From Pseudo-nitzschia pungens (Eukaryota > Bacillariophyta > Bacillariophyceae > Bacillariales > Bacillariaceae), in the NCBI GenBank assembly GCA_037355855.1, contig CM074759.1:6510001-6574000 (forward strand): a DNA stretch of 64,000 bases, read 5' to 3'. Position 1 is the first letter of the stretch. Every line of letters starts with the position of its first letter. Shown piece after piece: positions 21,101 to 30,687 of this stretch. Position numbers and translations under genes: made by a program. Under the pieces are notes generated by a model. It was not told the DNA's origin, made no database searches, and saw nothing but the letters and a program-made list of their open reading frames with translations.

Positions 21101-21422
21101 TCGAGACATGTTCATGCCGGTGAACTTCCCAGTGGATTGGGAAGCAATCCAAGCAAGGAAGCAGAAAAGCATCCACAAGAGCAACATCAGGGAAAACCAG
21201 AAAAGGATCCCCCATGTTTATAAAGAAGGAGACTATGTCACCCTGGAAAGGAAGGGCATTATCCCAAAACTATCCTTCCCACGGCAAGGACCTTACAAGG
21301 TGCTCAAGGCCCATGATAATGGAACTGTAACTATTGAAACTGCTCCTTTTGTAACTGACCGGGTTAACATCAGGAGAGTCCATCCCTATTATTGCAGGGA
21401 TAGCCCTGAACCGGAGAAGTAA
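18150..21422 (+). CDS. pol: Pol polyprotein of the gypsy element (PR-RT-RH-IN)
   Basis: The 1090-residue polyprotein has an aspartic protease with catalytic DSG at 38-40 (in LLDSGCSKSII). Its reverse transcriptase carries VYIDDIL with Asp395 and Asp396. The RNase H has YSDAS with Asp547 and ends near AADALSRL. The integrase has an N-terminal His/Cys zinc region (LVHPGEKRM, CKHCHTC) and catalytic Asp829, Asp894 and Glu929. The last two are separated by 34 residues, one fewer than the usual 35, with NPQSNSVLE in place of the common HPQTNG.VE. The C-terminus (RVHPYYCRD) has no chromodomain. All catalytic residues are present and there is no internal stop, so the element may be active. Confidence 0.96.
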   Translation: MASDTIHTGPRIINRFADVCVEVLDHKGRGRMLRGLLDSGCSKSIILRQFVDRSQLTNRDQRSVTYNTYGGKFRTKSAASVGLRLIEFSNSKTIKWTFQVDEYHHHEEVPYDMIIGSDLMAQLGLDIKYSSRTIEWQGDSIPMKGMGELSDPDKCEAVFFANTQSPILQQEEERQAKILDADYSKVDIDAMVNDLEITDASKEALKKTLKKFPTLFGGGLGLLKNIEPVSIELQPGVKPVRQRYYSVPHAFEQALRKEITRLCDIGVLEKLPHDDDSPWASPTFCQPKKTGDIRVLTDFRKMNAAIQRKPFPLPRIGETIQRLQKFKSATALDLSQGYYTIPICKESQKICSTILPWGKYAYKRLAMGIACAPDIFQSVMMNLLGDLDYVLVYIDDILIIQREGESEQDHLNKIDTVLQRLDDAGFRANLRKSFFMQKEVEYLGFLLTTEGIQPQPKKLEAMKRLEAPKNTKQLKMFLGMVNFYRDMWKRRSHILAPLNKLAGKKGKMNWYWGPAEQKAFMEAKRMLADEAKLAFPDFTKPFHLYSDASDRQLGATVCQDGKPLGFYTRKLNSAQLNYTVGEKELLGIVEGLKAFEGILRGQDVTIHTDHLNLLYQQMPTQRMVRWRLLMEEFHPVVKHVAGKDNDAADALSRLDITDDPADTVEWLPPNKPLTYADEEEHLRQLLFPLGEAPEEFQGNSAFPLAPDMIQFYQQKDTGIMSALEKDNRLTTKMVEGYNLIHKEGKILIPDKLKDRVMEWYHSMLVHPGEKRMEQSIRSVFTWKGLRKDVQDLCKHCHTCQMFKKSGRKKYGLLPEKAAEVTKWQRVNVDLWGPATVHNKNGKDYHIHVLTMVDPVTGWFELAHLKDSPNAAETQRLLDSTWLARYPRPKEIGFDGGSEFKAEFQELCDNMGMKRKPSGAWNPQSNSVLERIHQVLKDCLLSFNLEQRDLHEKDPFEEFTTKAAYAIRSAIHTTLGYSPAQLVFGRDMFMPVNFPVDWEAIQARKQKSIHKSNIRENQKRIPHVYKEGDYVTLERKGIIPKLSFPRQGPYKVLKAHDNGTVTIETAPFVTDRVNIRRVHPYYCRDSPEPEK

Positions 21423-21446
21423 TTGTTACAGTACCATGGAGGAGCA

Positions 21447-21635
21447 TGCCGTGCACCGGAATACAGTCACGAGTCTACTCGGGACTGGATTAAGGATAAG
21501 GATAAAAACAATCGGCGAGTCGACAGAATCGCTGACTCGGAAGGCTCTTAGAACTGTAGCAGATAGACTAACCGATAGAGCTCACAATTTGCATATCACT
21601 ACTATTCTAATCACTAGTAGACCCGGGGTATGGCA
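21447..21635 (+). repeat. 3' LTR of the gypsy element
   Basis: This is the second 189-bp copy, identical on reading to the 5' LTR, followed at once by the ATGCG target-site duplication. A short purine stretch ending GGAGGAGCA lies just before it. Confidence 0.97.
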
Positions 21636-21969
21636 ATGCGCGTGCCAACATTGAAAATTTCATGTATTCCGATTGTTAATGTTTTTGTAAATTCTCTAAG
21701 CACACACAATTATTCATACTACTCCGAATTTCTACCTTAGAGTGTTACAAGTGCACTCTGCATATCATGTACTACCAGATCATTATTTTAGAAGACAAAA
21801 ACAATCAAGCCAACAAGAAATCAAATGACGGCAGCTGACTAGCACTACCTACTACTAGTAGTACCAAGAACCCACCCCATCCTCCTGTGTGGTGTCGTGT
21901 GATGTGGTGGTGGTGTTTGCAAGAAGTGGTGTGCTACTAACAACTACTACAACATGTCAGAATTTGCAC

Positions 21970-21972
21970 CTG

Positions 21973-22005
<33 letters not shown>
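21970..22005. repeat. CTG trinucleotide repeat
   Basis: About ten uninterrupted CTG units follow one CTC variant. No credible coding frame surrounds them. Confidence 0.85.
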
Positions 22006-22007
<2 letters not shown>

Positions 22008-23015
22008 GCCATCCTCCTCCATCTTGCCCCCAGTAGTCTTCCTGCTGCCTGATGAGAATATCCACTAATTGATGTTTGAGAAGGTCTGTGATGTCATTAA
22101 AAACTTTGGAGTGGATGACAATCCAACCCTGGGTGAAGCTGGAACCTTAGGTCAAGCATCTATAAGTCATTCTTGATCTAACATCATGCTGGAACAAGCA
22201 CTACTTTCCTGTTTCTTTTTCACAGAAGCTACTTGGGAGAATGAGGAGTAAGAAACTTCAAATACAACAAGAGAACCAAAGAAACTCCTCAGTGGCTTCT
22301 TATCCAATTGTTGTAGCCAAAGGAGTCTGAAATGAGGATGCAGTTGCATCCACATGATGCTGTGCTTACACAATACTAATAGGGGCATGCTGATAATTGA
22401 CGCATTCAGAGAGGTGGTACCGCACTTCATGACTCCCCCTGAGTATCCATGACGAGTTCAAGTGAGATGATCCCAAGAAATATAATCTTCTGGTGGTAGT
22501 AGGGGGATTCTCCAAAAAAAAAGTTGTGTGGTGTTATGAAACCCAAAAATATTAACAAAATCCTATCAGCCTCACACAGGCCTAAGCAGTAATTAGTGGA
22601 CTTCCTCTACCGGTCATACGGTACCGGTACAACTTTTCAGAATTTTGTAGTATTCGCACTCATGCAACGTCCGGTGCGTGTAGTACATTCATTAAAATTT
22701 CAAAAAAAAAGACTGTACCGTGCGGTATAAGCAGTAATTAAGGTTACGTAATGTTTTGTGAAATCACAATACACAAATCGGTTTTACTTTTGCCCAATTC
22801 AATGCAATTTTACCATAAGTGTTGTATTGCCTCTGTCGATGGGTCTTGAAGTGTCAATCAATCTCAAAATACTCTTTTTTTCTCGCGAAGTACGAGATAA
22901 GTTAACCTTACCGTACTTTACGGTAAGCTACTGTTCTTTTTCGAGTTCGTACTTCTTACGAAGTAACTTACGGTAATTACCTGTATTGATCCTATTCTTA
23001 TTGAAATCAACTAAT

Positions 23016-23110
23016 TACTACAGAATTCCTATCAGCTGTCCCCGGGTTTCAGTAGAAATTAGTAGTCGGGGACGTAGAACGGGGGGACAGCTGATAAGAA
23101 TTTTGTAGTA
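23016..23110. mobile_element. Foldback MITE-like element, copy B
   Basis: This 95-bp element starts TACTACAGAATTCCTATCAGC and ends GCTGATAAGAATTTTGTAGTA, with near-perfect terminal inverted repeats of about 25 bp. The centre holds CAGTAGAAATTAGTAG. It has no coding capacity. The ends read TA...TA, which would fit a TA target duplication. Confidence 0.85.
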
Positions 23111-23885
23111 AGGTTACGTAAGAAGCATCATTATGATTTTAACTAACAATCTACATCGAGAACTGGACACGTTTACTTTAAAGGTAGAAAGCCAAGATCA
23201 AAGTATATACAAGACACAGATCCTATACACTTATTAATAATACATGTTGTAAAGTTCTTTTTCTGTGTTGATAAAAGTGTTCCGCGTTGGTACTAGAAGT
23301 TGGAAAGGTGTTCTATATTGTTGATATTATTATTTATTTATATATTTTACGATATTAGTGGTTTTGACATATTTTAAGAAAAGAGTTCGTAGTTTCGTAA
23401 TTGGATGAGAGGGTTTTTGATGATTGATTGACCGGAGAAAGTCTGAGGCATCCGCGTTAAGGTCACGTACTGGTTCTTGTAACCACGTCTTCAGAAATAC
23501 TTCGTACGATATTCAATACGATGTAAGCCTTACTTGCGATTTGATGGCGATAAAAGGTATTTTTCTTGAACAATTCATTTGCGAATTACGTTTCAGGTAC
23601 CGTATCCTTCATCGAATCAATCAAGTTTCTGCTATCTTTCATTCTCTGTGACTTGTTGGTGTTCTATCGTTAGACTGGACACAACTTGCATGATCATTAT
23701 TTATTTTTGACAGTACGGTATGCCCAAATTCTTCAGTATTGTCAAAACACATTAAGCTTGCAACCATGAGAATGGTTGCTTGACGTGCTTATTTTGTGAA
23801 TGACCTACCACCAGATAACGATGCGAACGGTGGCCCAAGGAAAAACATTTGCTTTCCTCATGTGTAATCGATGCCGCTCTTCCAC

Positions 23886-25787
23886 TTAAATGACAATAGA
23901 GTCATCATCGTCGGTATCGTTGACATCTTCTGCTTCATCTTCGTCATCTGCTAGAACCACAACATTGTTGCCAGCTCTCTTTTCTTGTTCATTCCCCAGG
24001 TTTCCATCTTCTTTGTTGCCAATCGATTTTGCTACAACGGGATTCATCGGTTGAGGTCTTTCGTTGGTATGTGCATCAGGATTCTGCGTTTTAAGGGCTT
24101 CGTTCGCATCTATTTTTTTCTCTGTTTCGGTGCCCAACACCGTCCCCGTAGGCTGCTCCGGACCAGCATAAGAAACGTTTTGATTACTTATCATCCTTTG
24201 GCGAACATCTTCCATCGCTTGTTGCATCGCGGCTCGCCGCTTTATTGTTTCCTCCATGGCAATACGGTCTTTCATCTCCTGATCCGCGGCAATTTGTTCT
24301 TCCTTGTTTCGGTTCATTGCAATTTCCTTGTTTCGGTTCAATTCCATTTCAAGCGATCGTTGCTGATTCAGCAATCCTTGTTCGACCAGCATCCTCCTTA
24401 ACTCTCGATTCTTGGCAAGCTCGCTGGCCATAGAAGAGGGCATTTTTTGTTCTTCTAATGGACCTTGTGATATGAGATTTTCTTCTGTTTTCCCTTCGCG
24501 AAAACCACCCAAAATGCTGCGAATTACATCATCCCTTGACAAACTTTTCTCCAGCAAACTGTTATTTTGGTTTTCTAACAACGCCCGGTTTTCCAACAAT
24601 TTGCGCTTGTTTAATTCCAAATGAGCTCGAAGGCGGAGACAACGTTGCTTCTGGATTTCCATGAGTTCTTGATTTTCGAATATTTCCTCCTGACGAAGGA
24701 TTCGTTCGGTAAGCCATTGCTCCGATGGTAGATACATTTGGCGCTCCTGTAACAATCTGTATTCTCTCTGCAGTCGTCCCAAACGCTCCTGCCGCATTAC
24801 CAATATTTCTCCGTTTTCCACTAGCTCCTCCTCCAGCGCCTTCTTTTGTCTCAAATAATTTCGTAAATACAACGGTGGCTCCTTGATCTTTCGTTGTTCC
24901 TCCAGAGCTCTTTCCAAGGCAATGCGATCAAAATTCGCGGGTAAGATAGACTTCGAAGAGATCTCGTTGGGAGGCATAACGGGATTTAAATCTCTCCTAG
25001 GTTTCTTTCTTTGTGGTTCAGAAAGTATGTGACTGTTCACCAAAATCTTTTCTAGAATGTTGGGTTTCAACCCACAATCATGCACAAATTCGTTCAGCAG
25101 CGTTTCCCATGATTGGTCTGGTGCAATTTCATCCCTGCACGATGAATCAACCACCGTTATCCAAGGTCTATCGTCCCCTAGAATGGAAATTGTATATTCT
25201 AGTACATCCCACACAGCCATCTCGTGACACTCGCCGGTCGTCTCGTTGACTTCGAGGAATTTACCACCCCTTTTCAAAACACGTTCGGTCACCCATCTGC
25301 CAATCGTAGATTTTCCATGGATATCGCATTCCATAAAAGCAGGTCTGACCTTCTCGACGAGTTTCCGATACCACACGAATCCGTGGTGAAAATCTATCTT
25401 CGCTTGTTGGTTTCCATTGCGGTGCTTTTTGTCGCGGCAGACCACATCGATCTTTCGAACATCTTTCCACGGGACAACTTTTGCCATTCCATCGAGCGCA
25501 TTGTTGTCAGTAGCAGAGGTAACCACAAAATTTCTCCCGTTTGCCGCCTCATTTATTTCCTTGGATTGTTCGCTCTGGTTCACTTGGTTGGTGTAATTTT
25601 GTTGGAGACCGGGAGGTAGTTTCCTTGAGGCTAGTTCCTCTTGGATTCTCGCGGTGGCAGATCGACTCGTGCCAAGACCGTCGTCGATATGATTCTTTCC
25701 AGCAATGGGTTCGTTTGTCTGGATGGGCGCAAGGCCCAAAGAAGACGATACGATGGAAGCAGCTATTGTTTCGTGGACCCGATCCAT
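23886..25787 (-). CDS. DUF6824-like protein with long coiled coil
   Basis: The 633-residue protein starts at the ATG at 25787 (MDRVHETIAAS); the frame further upstream begins only with GTG. Residues about 110-200 resemble a divergent DUF6824 domain (DVVCRDKKHRNG, FHHGFVWYRKLVEK, STIGRWVTERV, GGKFLEV), matching the HPGN..FR.LV...GGRFL pattern of the clearer copy at 9920-10581 but with the HPGN motif changed to HHGF. Residues about 300-560 are a Glu/Arg/Leu/Gln-rich coiled coil with repeated EELVENGEIL- and MELNRNKEIA-like segments. The C-terminus is very acidic (DDEDEAEDVNDTDDDD). A basic patch RKKPRRD may direct it to the nucleus. I infer a diatom-type regulatory or scaffold protein; the exact role is unknown. 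Confidence 0.75.
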   Translation of the reverse strand: MDRVHETIAASIVSSSLGLAPIQTNEPIAGKNHIDDGLGTSRSATARIQEELASRKLPPGLQQNYTNQVNQSEQSKEINEAANGRNFVVTSATDNNALDGMAKVVPWKDVRKIDVVCRDKKHRNGNQQAKIDFHHGFVWYRKLVEKVRPAFMECDIHGKSTIGRWVTERVLKRGGKFLEVNETTGECHEMAVWDVLEYTISILGDDRPWITVVDSSCRDEIAPDQSWETLLNEFVHDCGLKPNILEKILVNSHILSEPQRKKPRRDLNPVMPPNEISSKSILPANFDRIALERALEEQRKIKEPPLYLRNYLRQKKALEEELVENGEILVMRQERLGRLQREYRLLQERQMYLPSEQWLTERILRQEEIFENQELMEIQKQRCLRLRAHLELNKRKLLENRALLENQNNSLLEKSLSRDDVIRSILGGFREGKTEENLISQGPLEEQKMPSSMASELAKNRELRRMLVEQGLLNQQRSLEMELNRNKEIAMNRNKEEQIAADQEMKDRIAMEETIKRRAAMQQAMEDVRQRMISNQNVSYAGPEQPTGTVLGTETEKKIDANEALKTQNPDAHTNERPQPMNPVVAKSIGNKEDGNLGNEQEKRAGNNVVVLADDEDEAEDVNDTDDDDSIVI

Positions 25788-28386
25788 TAGGAATCCAGTG
25801 TTCACCGACACGACAAGCACTAATTCTGTGGCCTGGCAAAAGCGTCACTAACGCAGTAACTTGAAGGTTGAAATAATAATCCCCGAGATAGGGGATTTCA
25901 GTCGTAAGAAGATTCTATGGAGTTGGGAGTTTCACAATGAGGGATGCTAACACTTGGCAGTGTGAAAAAAATAATACCGTATCAGGAATAACGCTGATTC
26001 GATTCGACTCGGTGTTTTCAGTGCTCTCGATGGTAGGACTTGCGATGGAATCTCGGGGCTACGGTACGTACAAGTACCTGCACGGCAGTATACGGCATTT
26101 TCTTATTGTTGAGAGAAGAGCGCGTTAAGATTTTACTACAGAATTCCTATCAGCTGTCCCCGGCTTTCAGTAGAAATTAGTAGTCGGGGACGTAGAACCG
26201 GGCGAGGGTGCATTCTACAATTGTCACGAATATTGTTTTCAATGTTTTCATTAATAGTTTTCATTCAAAACTTTTTGTCAATGTTCATACTTAATTAAAT
26301 TCCAAAGTTCTTAAGCATTGACAATTTTTACTTACACCTTCTCAGAGAACTATAATACGGTTCTAAAACAATGAGATAGAGCGAAAAGAAAAGAAGAAAG
26401 AATCAGGAAAAATAAATAATGTTTCAAAAATGACGATGTGTACCGGTAATGTACGACGAGCCTTACTTGTAATAGAAGAATCTTGAAATGGTAATACGGT
26501 AACTTACCTGGTACCGGTAAGATAGACCATGGTTGACTTCAAAAATCAGTTTTCTTTCTTCCATCAAGACACACCGTACTAGAGTAAGGTTACTGGCGAG
26601 CGAGACAAGGGTAAATCTTATGGTCATACCAACCAGGTACGGAGAATTCATATTCCATGTGTGGTCCAAATTAAAAAAATTTCCCTGTCAATTTTTTTCT
26701 TCTCATAATTTACTGCATATCACTCGTGAAAGTGTGCCTGATTAACCAACTTATCAAGTACACTTCCAATCACTCTCCAACTTTTAAATTTGATATGCAG
26801 TTCAGTATATAGTTTAGAGTCAAGTAGTAAGTACCTTTTTCAGTTTACATCCATCTGCTGTCTGATATTGCTGATTCAAACTACCAGTGATCTGTGCCTT
26901 CCACCTGGAATATAAAATACAAAATCGGATCGTCCGTACGTCATCTGTTTTATTTTTATTCAATTAAAAGCTTCCACTTGGAACCAAAATTTGGACCATC
27001 CATCCAAATAAATTACTTTTATCTTCCATCCATCTAGACTGAAAAGCAGTTACATATTCATAATCCTTGTAAAAAATTGGGCTAGATACAATATTCACAT
27101 ATGATTTTGTTACAATTTTTGATGGAGTTGTTATAGATTGAAGTGTAATAGTTTTTGTAAGTATTATGCAGTGAAAGTGGAAAAAAAAAAACTAAGGTTG
27201 AGGGAAATTTTTCTAAATTGGACCACACATGGAATATGGAGTGCCCTTTTTTTTTACTAGTATTTGTACGTTGAACACGGATGATGGACAGATGTCGTGG
27301 CACACCCCTTCTAATTATGACCCCTGTACTTAGCGTGATGTACACTTATGCGTCTTGGAAATATGATCACATTGCTTTTTCTATGTCAATCTCAAAAAGT
27401 GGTGTTCTTGCTCAACAGTCCATTTCATTGCATTTCTCTCCGTTGTGCAACTTGTGGGTTTCTATTAGTACTGCTGCTCCCGATTGTTGCTATGGTTGCA
27501 GTTTAGTTGCTAGTTCAGATTGCTGGAGAGATTTTTTCTATGTAACAATCTTTTCCTTTTCTATCATGTGACCATTTGTGGTGGGGCTCACCAGTAGTAG
27601 AAGTAGTACTAGCTACTACACTAAAACCCAAAATCTGCAACCATGTTCATGATACAACAGTTTGCCTTTCCAAAACTCAATGATTTGCAATTGACACTTT
27701 GAATTCCATTTTTATTACAATCATTCTTAGTCAATACAGTAATGTGTGGAGTACAGGAGTGAACAAAGGAAATACACCCACTGACTTTACTGTGTGGCTT
27801 CTCAAAGAATCCACCAAAATGTCTGCATATTGATCTTGGCATTGACGCTTTGTTGCTAAGATTTGATTCAACAAGAACAAGAAGAGAGACTCTGGTTCCA
27901 ATTTATCAAAGGTAACTTAACAAGTGATTTTGATTGTCGGACAAAATCTTTGCCAACCAAAGTTGTGACAATATACATGAACATCCCCTACTGCTAGCGC
28001 AAGAGCACTTTTTCCTACAATTTTGTGACTGGACCGGCTCTGGTAAGGGTACCGTACGTTCTGATGCCACGGAACAAAAGTGCCGAAATCAGTAAAATAA
28101 GGTTCGTTCAGTACGTTTATCACATGTTAACATTTATTGGATACAGTTGAGTAATTCTTGAAAAATATGTATGTTGTGCGGCGCCTCCATAACCGATGGG
28201 CAGCCTTTATCTCCCCTACCATTTGATGTTTCGATAAACTGAATCGGTTGGAAATCTAGTCGTGCAGCTTTCCTTGAGTCCATTAAGTTATTTCGATAAG
28301 CTTTAATCAGCAGAGCCTTGGATTCATGTTTTTGACATCCGATTGATGCCTTCATCCTTGTTTGATTGCAAGACCGAAATGTATCT
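25788..28386. other. Gene desert with a truncated MITE-like copy
   Basis: This 2.6-kb AT-rich stretch carries the truncated foldback element at 26134-26202 and CGGTAC/TAAGG words near 26450-26590. Several open frames of 60-100 codons run through it, but none has a recognisable motif or a splice partner I could identify. Confidence 0.55.
26134..26202. mobile_element. Foldback MITE-like element, copy C (right arm lost)
   Basis: The left arm TACTACAGAATTCCTATCAGC and the core TTTCAGTAGAAATTAGTAG are nearly identical to copy B, but the sequence diverges after GAACCGGG so the right terminal repeat is missing. Confidence 0.8.
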
Positions 28387-30006
28387 TTACACGACAAAAG
28401 TACATTTTTCGACTGCATCTGAATCGGTGCTAGCAATTAGGGGTGCCAGATGAATATTGTTGCATCCCTCGTCGAAAATACAAGTATCTCCAACAAAACA
28501 GTGTGCGTGGTTATCATCTACTGCGAAGATTTGATCTTGCACGTCACAAAACGAGGGGTGGTTGATAAGTGTGAATTGATCTGTGCCGTATTCTCCGCAA
28601 CCACGCGACAGCATGATACTTTGGATAATAGTACCTTGGGCATTGCATTCAACCTCTAAATGTTCGGACGGGATTTCCGCGGATAGGACCAATTGATTCT
28701 CACTTTCTCCAGTACATTTTACACGTATTTCAATATATTCTTCTTTCTCAGCGGAATATGGTGCAAAAGTCTGGCATTGAGCCATATTGCGCTCCGGTAC
28801 GTCGAAGCAGAAAGGATAGTTTTCCATAAATTCTAATTTTCCACCATCCTGGCATCGTAGCAAAAGAGGTGGCGACTTCCATAGACAACCTCGTTTCTGG
28901 CCTGAGATCCTCCAATCTACTTGAGTGATTGATGCGAGGGAACAGCCATGGCATGGGCTTTCTTGAATACCTTTAGTCGGAACCAAACGGGAACAGCTCG
29001 TATCTTTATTTGTGTTCGACATGGTAATTGACTCAAGCGGTAGGTCGGTACAAATTCCATACTGGCTACAAACTGCAGGACTCGCACAATACGCAACACC
29101 CTCCTGCATCCAGGGAATTCCTCCAGTACAAGTGGGATTGATTTCAATGTGATCCAGGCATCTCCGACTGAGAGTCAAAAATTTCACGGCCTTGCCACCG
29201 TTTTGGCACTGGGTTGCAACACTCGAGCCAACTGTAACCGTCGACATGAGGTGTTCGTTTGTTATTCCAGAACATTCGAATCCAATAGAAGAATCGGAAT
29301 GAAAGCCATTCTGTGTGCACTCAAGACGATCGTTACCGAGTTTGGCGCATTTGGCATTTTTTGACTCTGTCATTTCGATAGATCCGCCATCCATGCAAGC
29401 TAAAACAACGGTTGGTGCCACGTATTCGCAGTTATCAAGATTAGATCCCCAATCGGCTACGTATGATGTAACTCGGGTTTCAATCTTAGATTCGACAGGT
29501 ATTGTCGGAGGTGGAATAGGATGAGGATGAGGATACGACTCAATGGTTGGGGGGTGCTTGTGGTTGTTGTATGCAACAGGAGGAGTTGGACTTTCCACAT
29601 TTTGCTGTGGGAACCGCCCAGCTGGAATAGGGGCAGGGACAGAAGTAGGAGGATGTTTTACTTTTCCATCCGTTGCTGGATTGGCTGTGGGACTGGCGAT
29701 AGGATTTGCTGTGGGACTGGCGACAGGAGATGGGAATCTTCCGGCTGGGATCTTGGGCGTGGGTACCGGGAAAGAGGTTGGTTGCACCGTGGGTTCATGC
29801 GTTGGCTGTTCTGTTGGTTTGTGTGTTGGTGGAAGAGGGAGAGGAGCAAAGAATTCGAAGAGACCTCCCGGCATCATTAAATCTGGTGCCCCTAAACCGA
29901 CAGTTTCTTTATCGTCCTTTCCATCTCCAAAAAAGTTTGCGTGGTTCAAGGAGACAGTGCGTTCGAGTACAAGCGAAACTACGTATAATCTGAAGAGGGC
30001 CTTCAT
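28387..30006 (-). CDS. Secreted Pro-Thr-repeat, cysteine-rich protein
   Basis: The 539-residue protein starts at the ATG at 30006 because a clear signal peptide follows (MKALFRLYVVSLVL). Residues about 55-190 are a low-complexity Pro/Thr region with HKPTEQPT-, SPTANP- and two IPAGRFP-type repeats, the kind of linker common in diatom cell-surface and frustule-associated proteins. The remainder, about 340 residues, is Cys-rich and has repeated pieces such as LACMDGGSIEM, LLRCQDGGKLEF and ECNAQGTIIQS, each preceded or followed by paired cysteines, suggesting several copies of one disulphide-bonded domain. I do not recognise the domain. The protein is probably extracellular or in the cell wall. 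Confidence 0.75.
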   Translation of the reverse strand: MKALFRLYVVSLVLERTVSLNHANFFGDGKDDKETVGLGAPDLMMPGGLFEFFAPLPLPPTHKPTEQPTHEPTVQPTSFPVPTPKIPAGRFPSPVASPTANPIASPTANPATDGKVKHPPTSVPAPIPAGRFPQQNVESPTPPVAYNNHKHPPTIESYPHPHPIPPPTIPVESKIETRVTSYVADWGSNLDNCEYVAPTVVLACMDGGSIEMTESKNAKCAKLGNDRLECTQNGFHSDSSIGFECSGITNEHLMSTVTVGSSVATQCQNGGKAVKFLTLSRRCLDHIEINPTCTGGIPWMQEGVAYCASPAVCSQYGICTDLPLESITMSNTNKDTSCSRLVPTKGIQESPCHGCSLASITQVDWRISGQKRGCLWKSPPLLLRCQDGGKLEFMENYPFCFDVPERNMAQCQTFAPYSAEKEEYIEIRVKCTGESENQLVLSAEIPSEHLEVECNAQGTIIQSIMLSRGCGEYGTDQFTLINHPSFCDVQDQIFAVDDNHAHCFVGDTCIFDEGCNNIHLAPLIASTDSDAVEKCTFVV

Positions 30007-30687
30007 TTTGCTTTCGCACGTGTGCGTTGAAAACTTATTCTTTTCTCGAGATTTCCAGTATGAAGAGTGCAATGTGGTTTCCTTTTAGTTTGAAAAGAAG
30101 CCTTTCAATCAAAGTTCATCGCCGACATGCGCCTTCATTGCTTTACTTTTTCACTGTGATTGATTCGGTAATGATGAGGACATAGCATAACATCGTTCAT
30201 GAAATGAGTACTTGACAGAAGAGACCGCCCGGCGCATAACGGTAAAATATTGTAAATACCGTAAGTAATAAATACGTACAAGTACTACGTACGAACGACG
30301 TAATTCAATGTTTTGCAACGACATTCAGCGAACTTAGGTCGAAAGAGTCGCAAGCACTCGCAGTGAAGTTGAGAGTGAGTCGTGTTTTGTCTATTTTCTT
30401 GTGAATAAATTCAGTCATATCAGTCCATAATTGCGAAGTACAACCACATCCTGTAATTTTCTACTCGTAAGAGGTAAATTACTAGGAAGGTTATGAGTAA
30501 GGCTTAACCTTACGAGTACGAATCTCGAAGGTAAGATCAAAAAGATTTCCTTCTAATTTGAAGAGATGAACAACAAGGAAGGAGTTTATCTATTGCTATC
30601 TACAGTATTGAAATCCCAAGGCCCAACGACAAGCCGCAAGATTTAGATCAAATACGTTGATAGTAGAGATGACAACGAGAAAAGGCA
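30007..30687. other. Intergenic region between divergent genes
   Basis: This holds the 5' sides of the PT-repeat gene and the RBR fusion gene, with TACGTAC and AAGGCTTAACCTTACGAG words near 30260-30300 and 30490-30520. No gene was seen. Confidence 0.55.

Larger units (their letters stand above)
15791..21635 (+). mobile_element. Complete Ty3/gypsy LTR retrotransposon
   Basis: The element is 5845 bp, flanked by ATGCG target-site duplications at 15786-15790 and 21636-21640, and bounded by two 189-bp LTRs that start TGCC and end GGCA. By eye the LTRs are identical, implying a recent insertion. Internally it has a 748-bp leader, gag (16728-18149) and pol (18150-21422) in the order protease, reverse transcriptase, RNase H, integrase, which defines the Ty3/gypsy group. 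No chromodomain follows the integrase. No TGG-type primer-binding site directly abuts the 5' LTR; instead there is a 12-bp palindrome GATTTTAAAATC at 15981-15992. A short purine tract (GGAGGAG) precedes the 3' LTR. All reading frames are intact. Confidence 0.97.
21641..23885. other. Gene desert after the retrotransposon
   Basis: This holds a CTG-repeat tract (21970-22005), an ACTACTAGTAGTACC run near 21850, scattered CGGTACCGGTAC and TAACCTTACCG words (22610-22640, 22902-22980) and an intact foldback element (23016-23110). Open frames here are short and lack features. Confidence 0.6.

Noticed and set aside
26900..28100. Open frames of 70-100 codons in the gene desert
   Set aside because: AT-rich, Phe/Ser-rich translations without recognisable features; consistent with chance.
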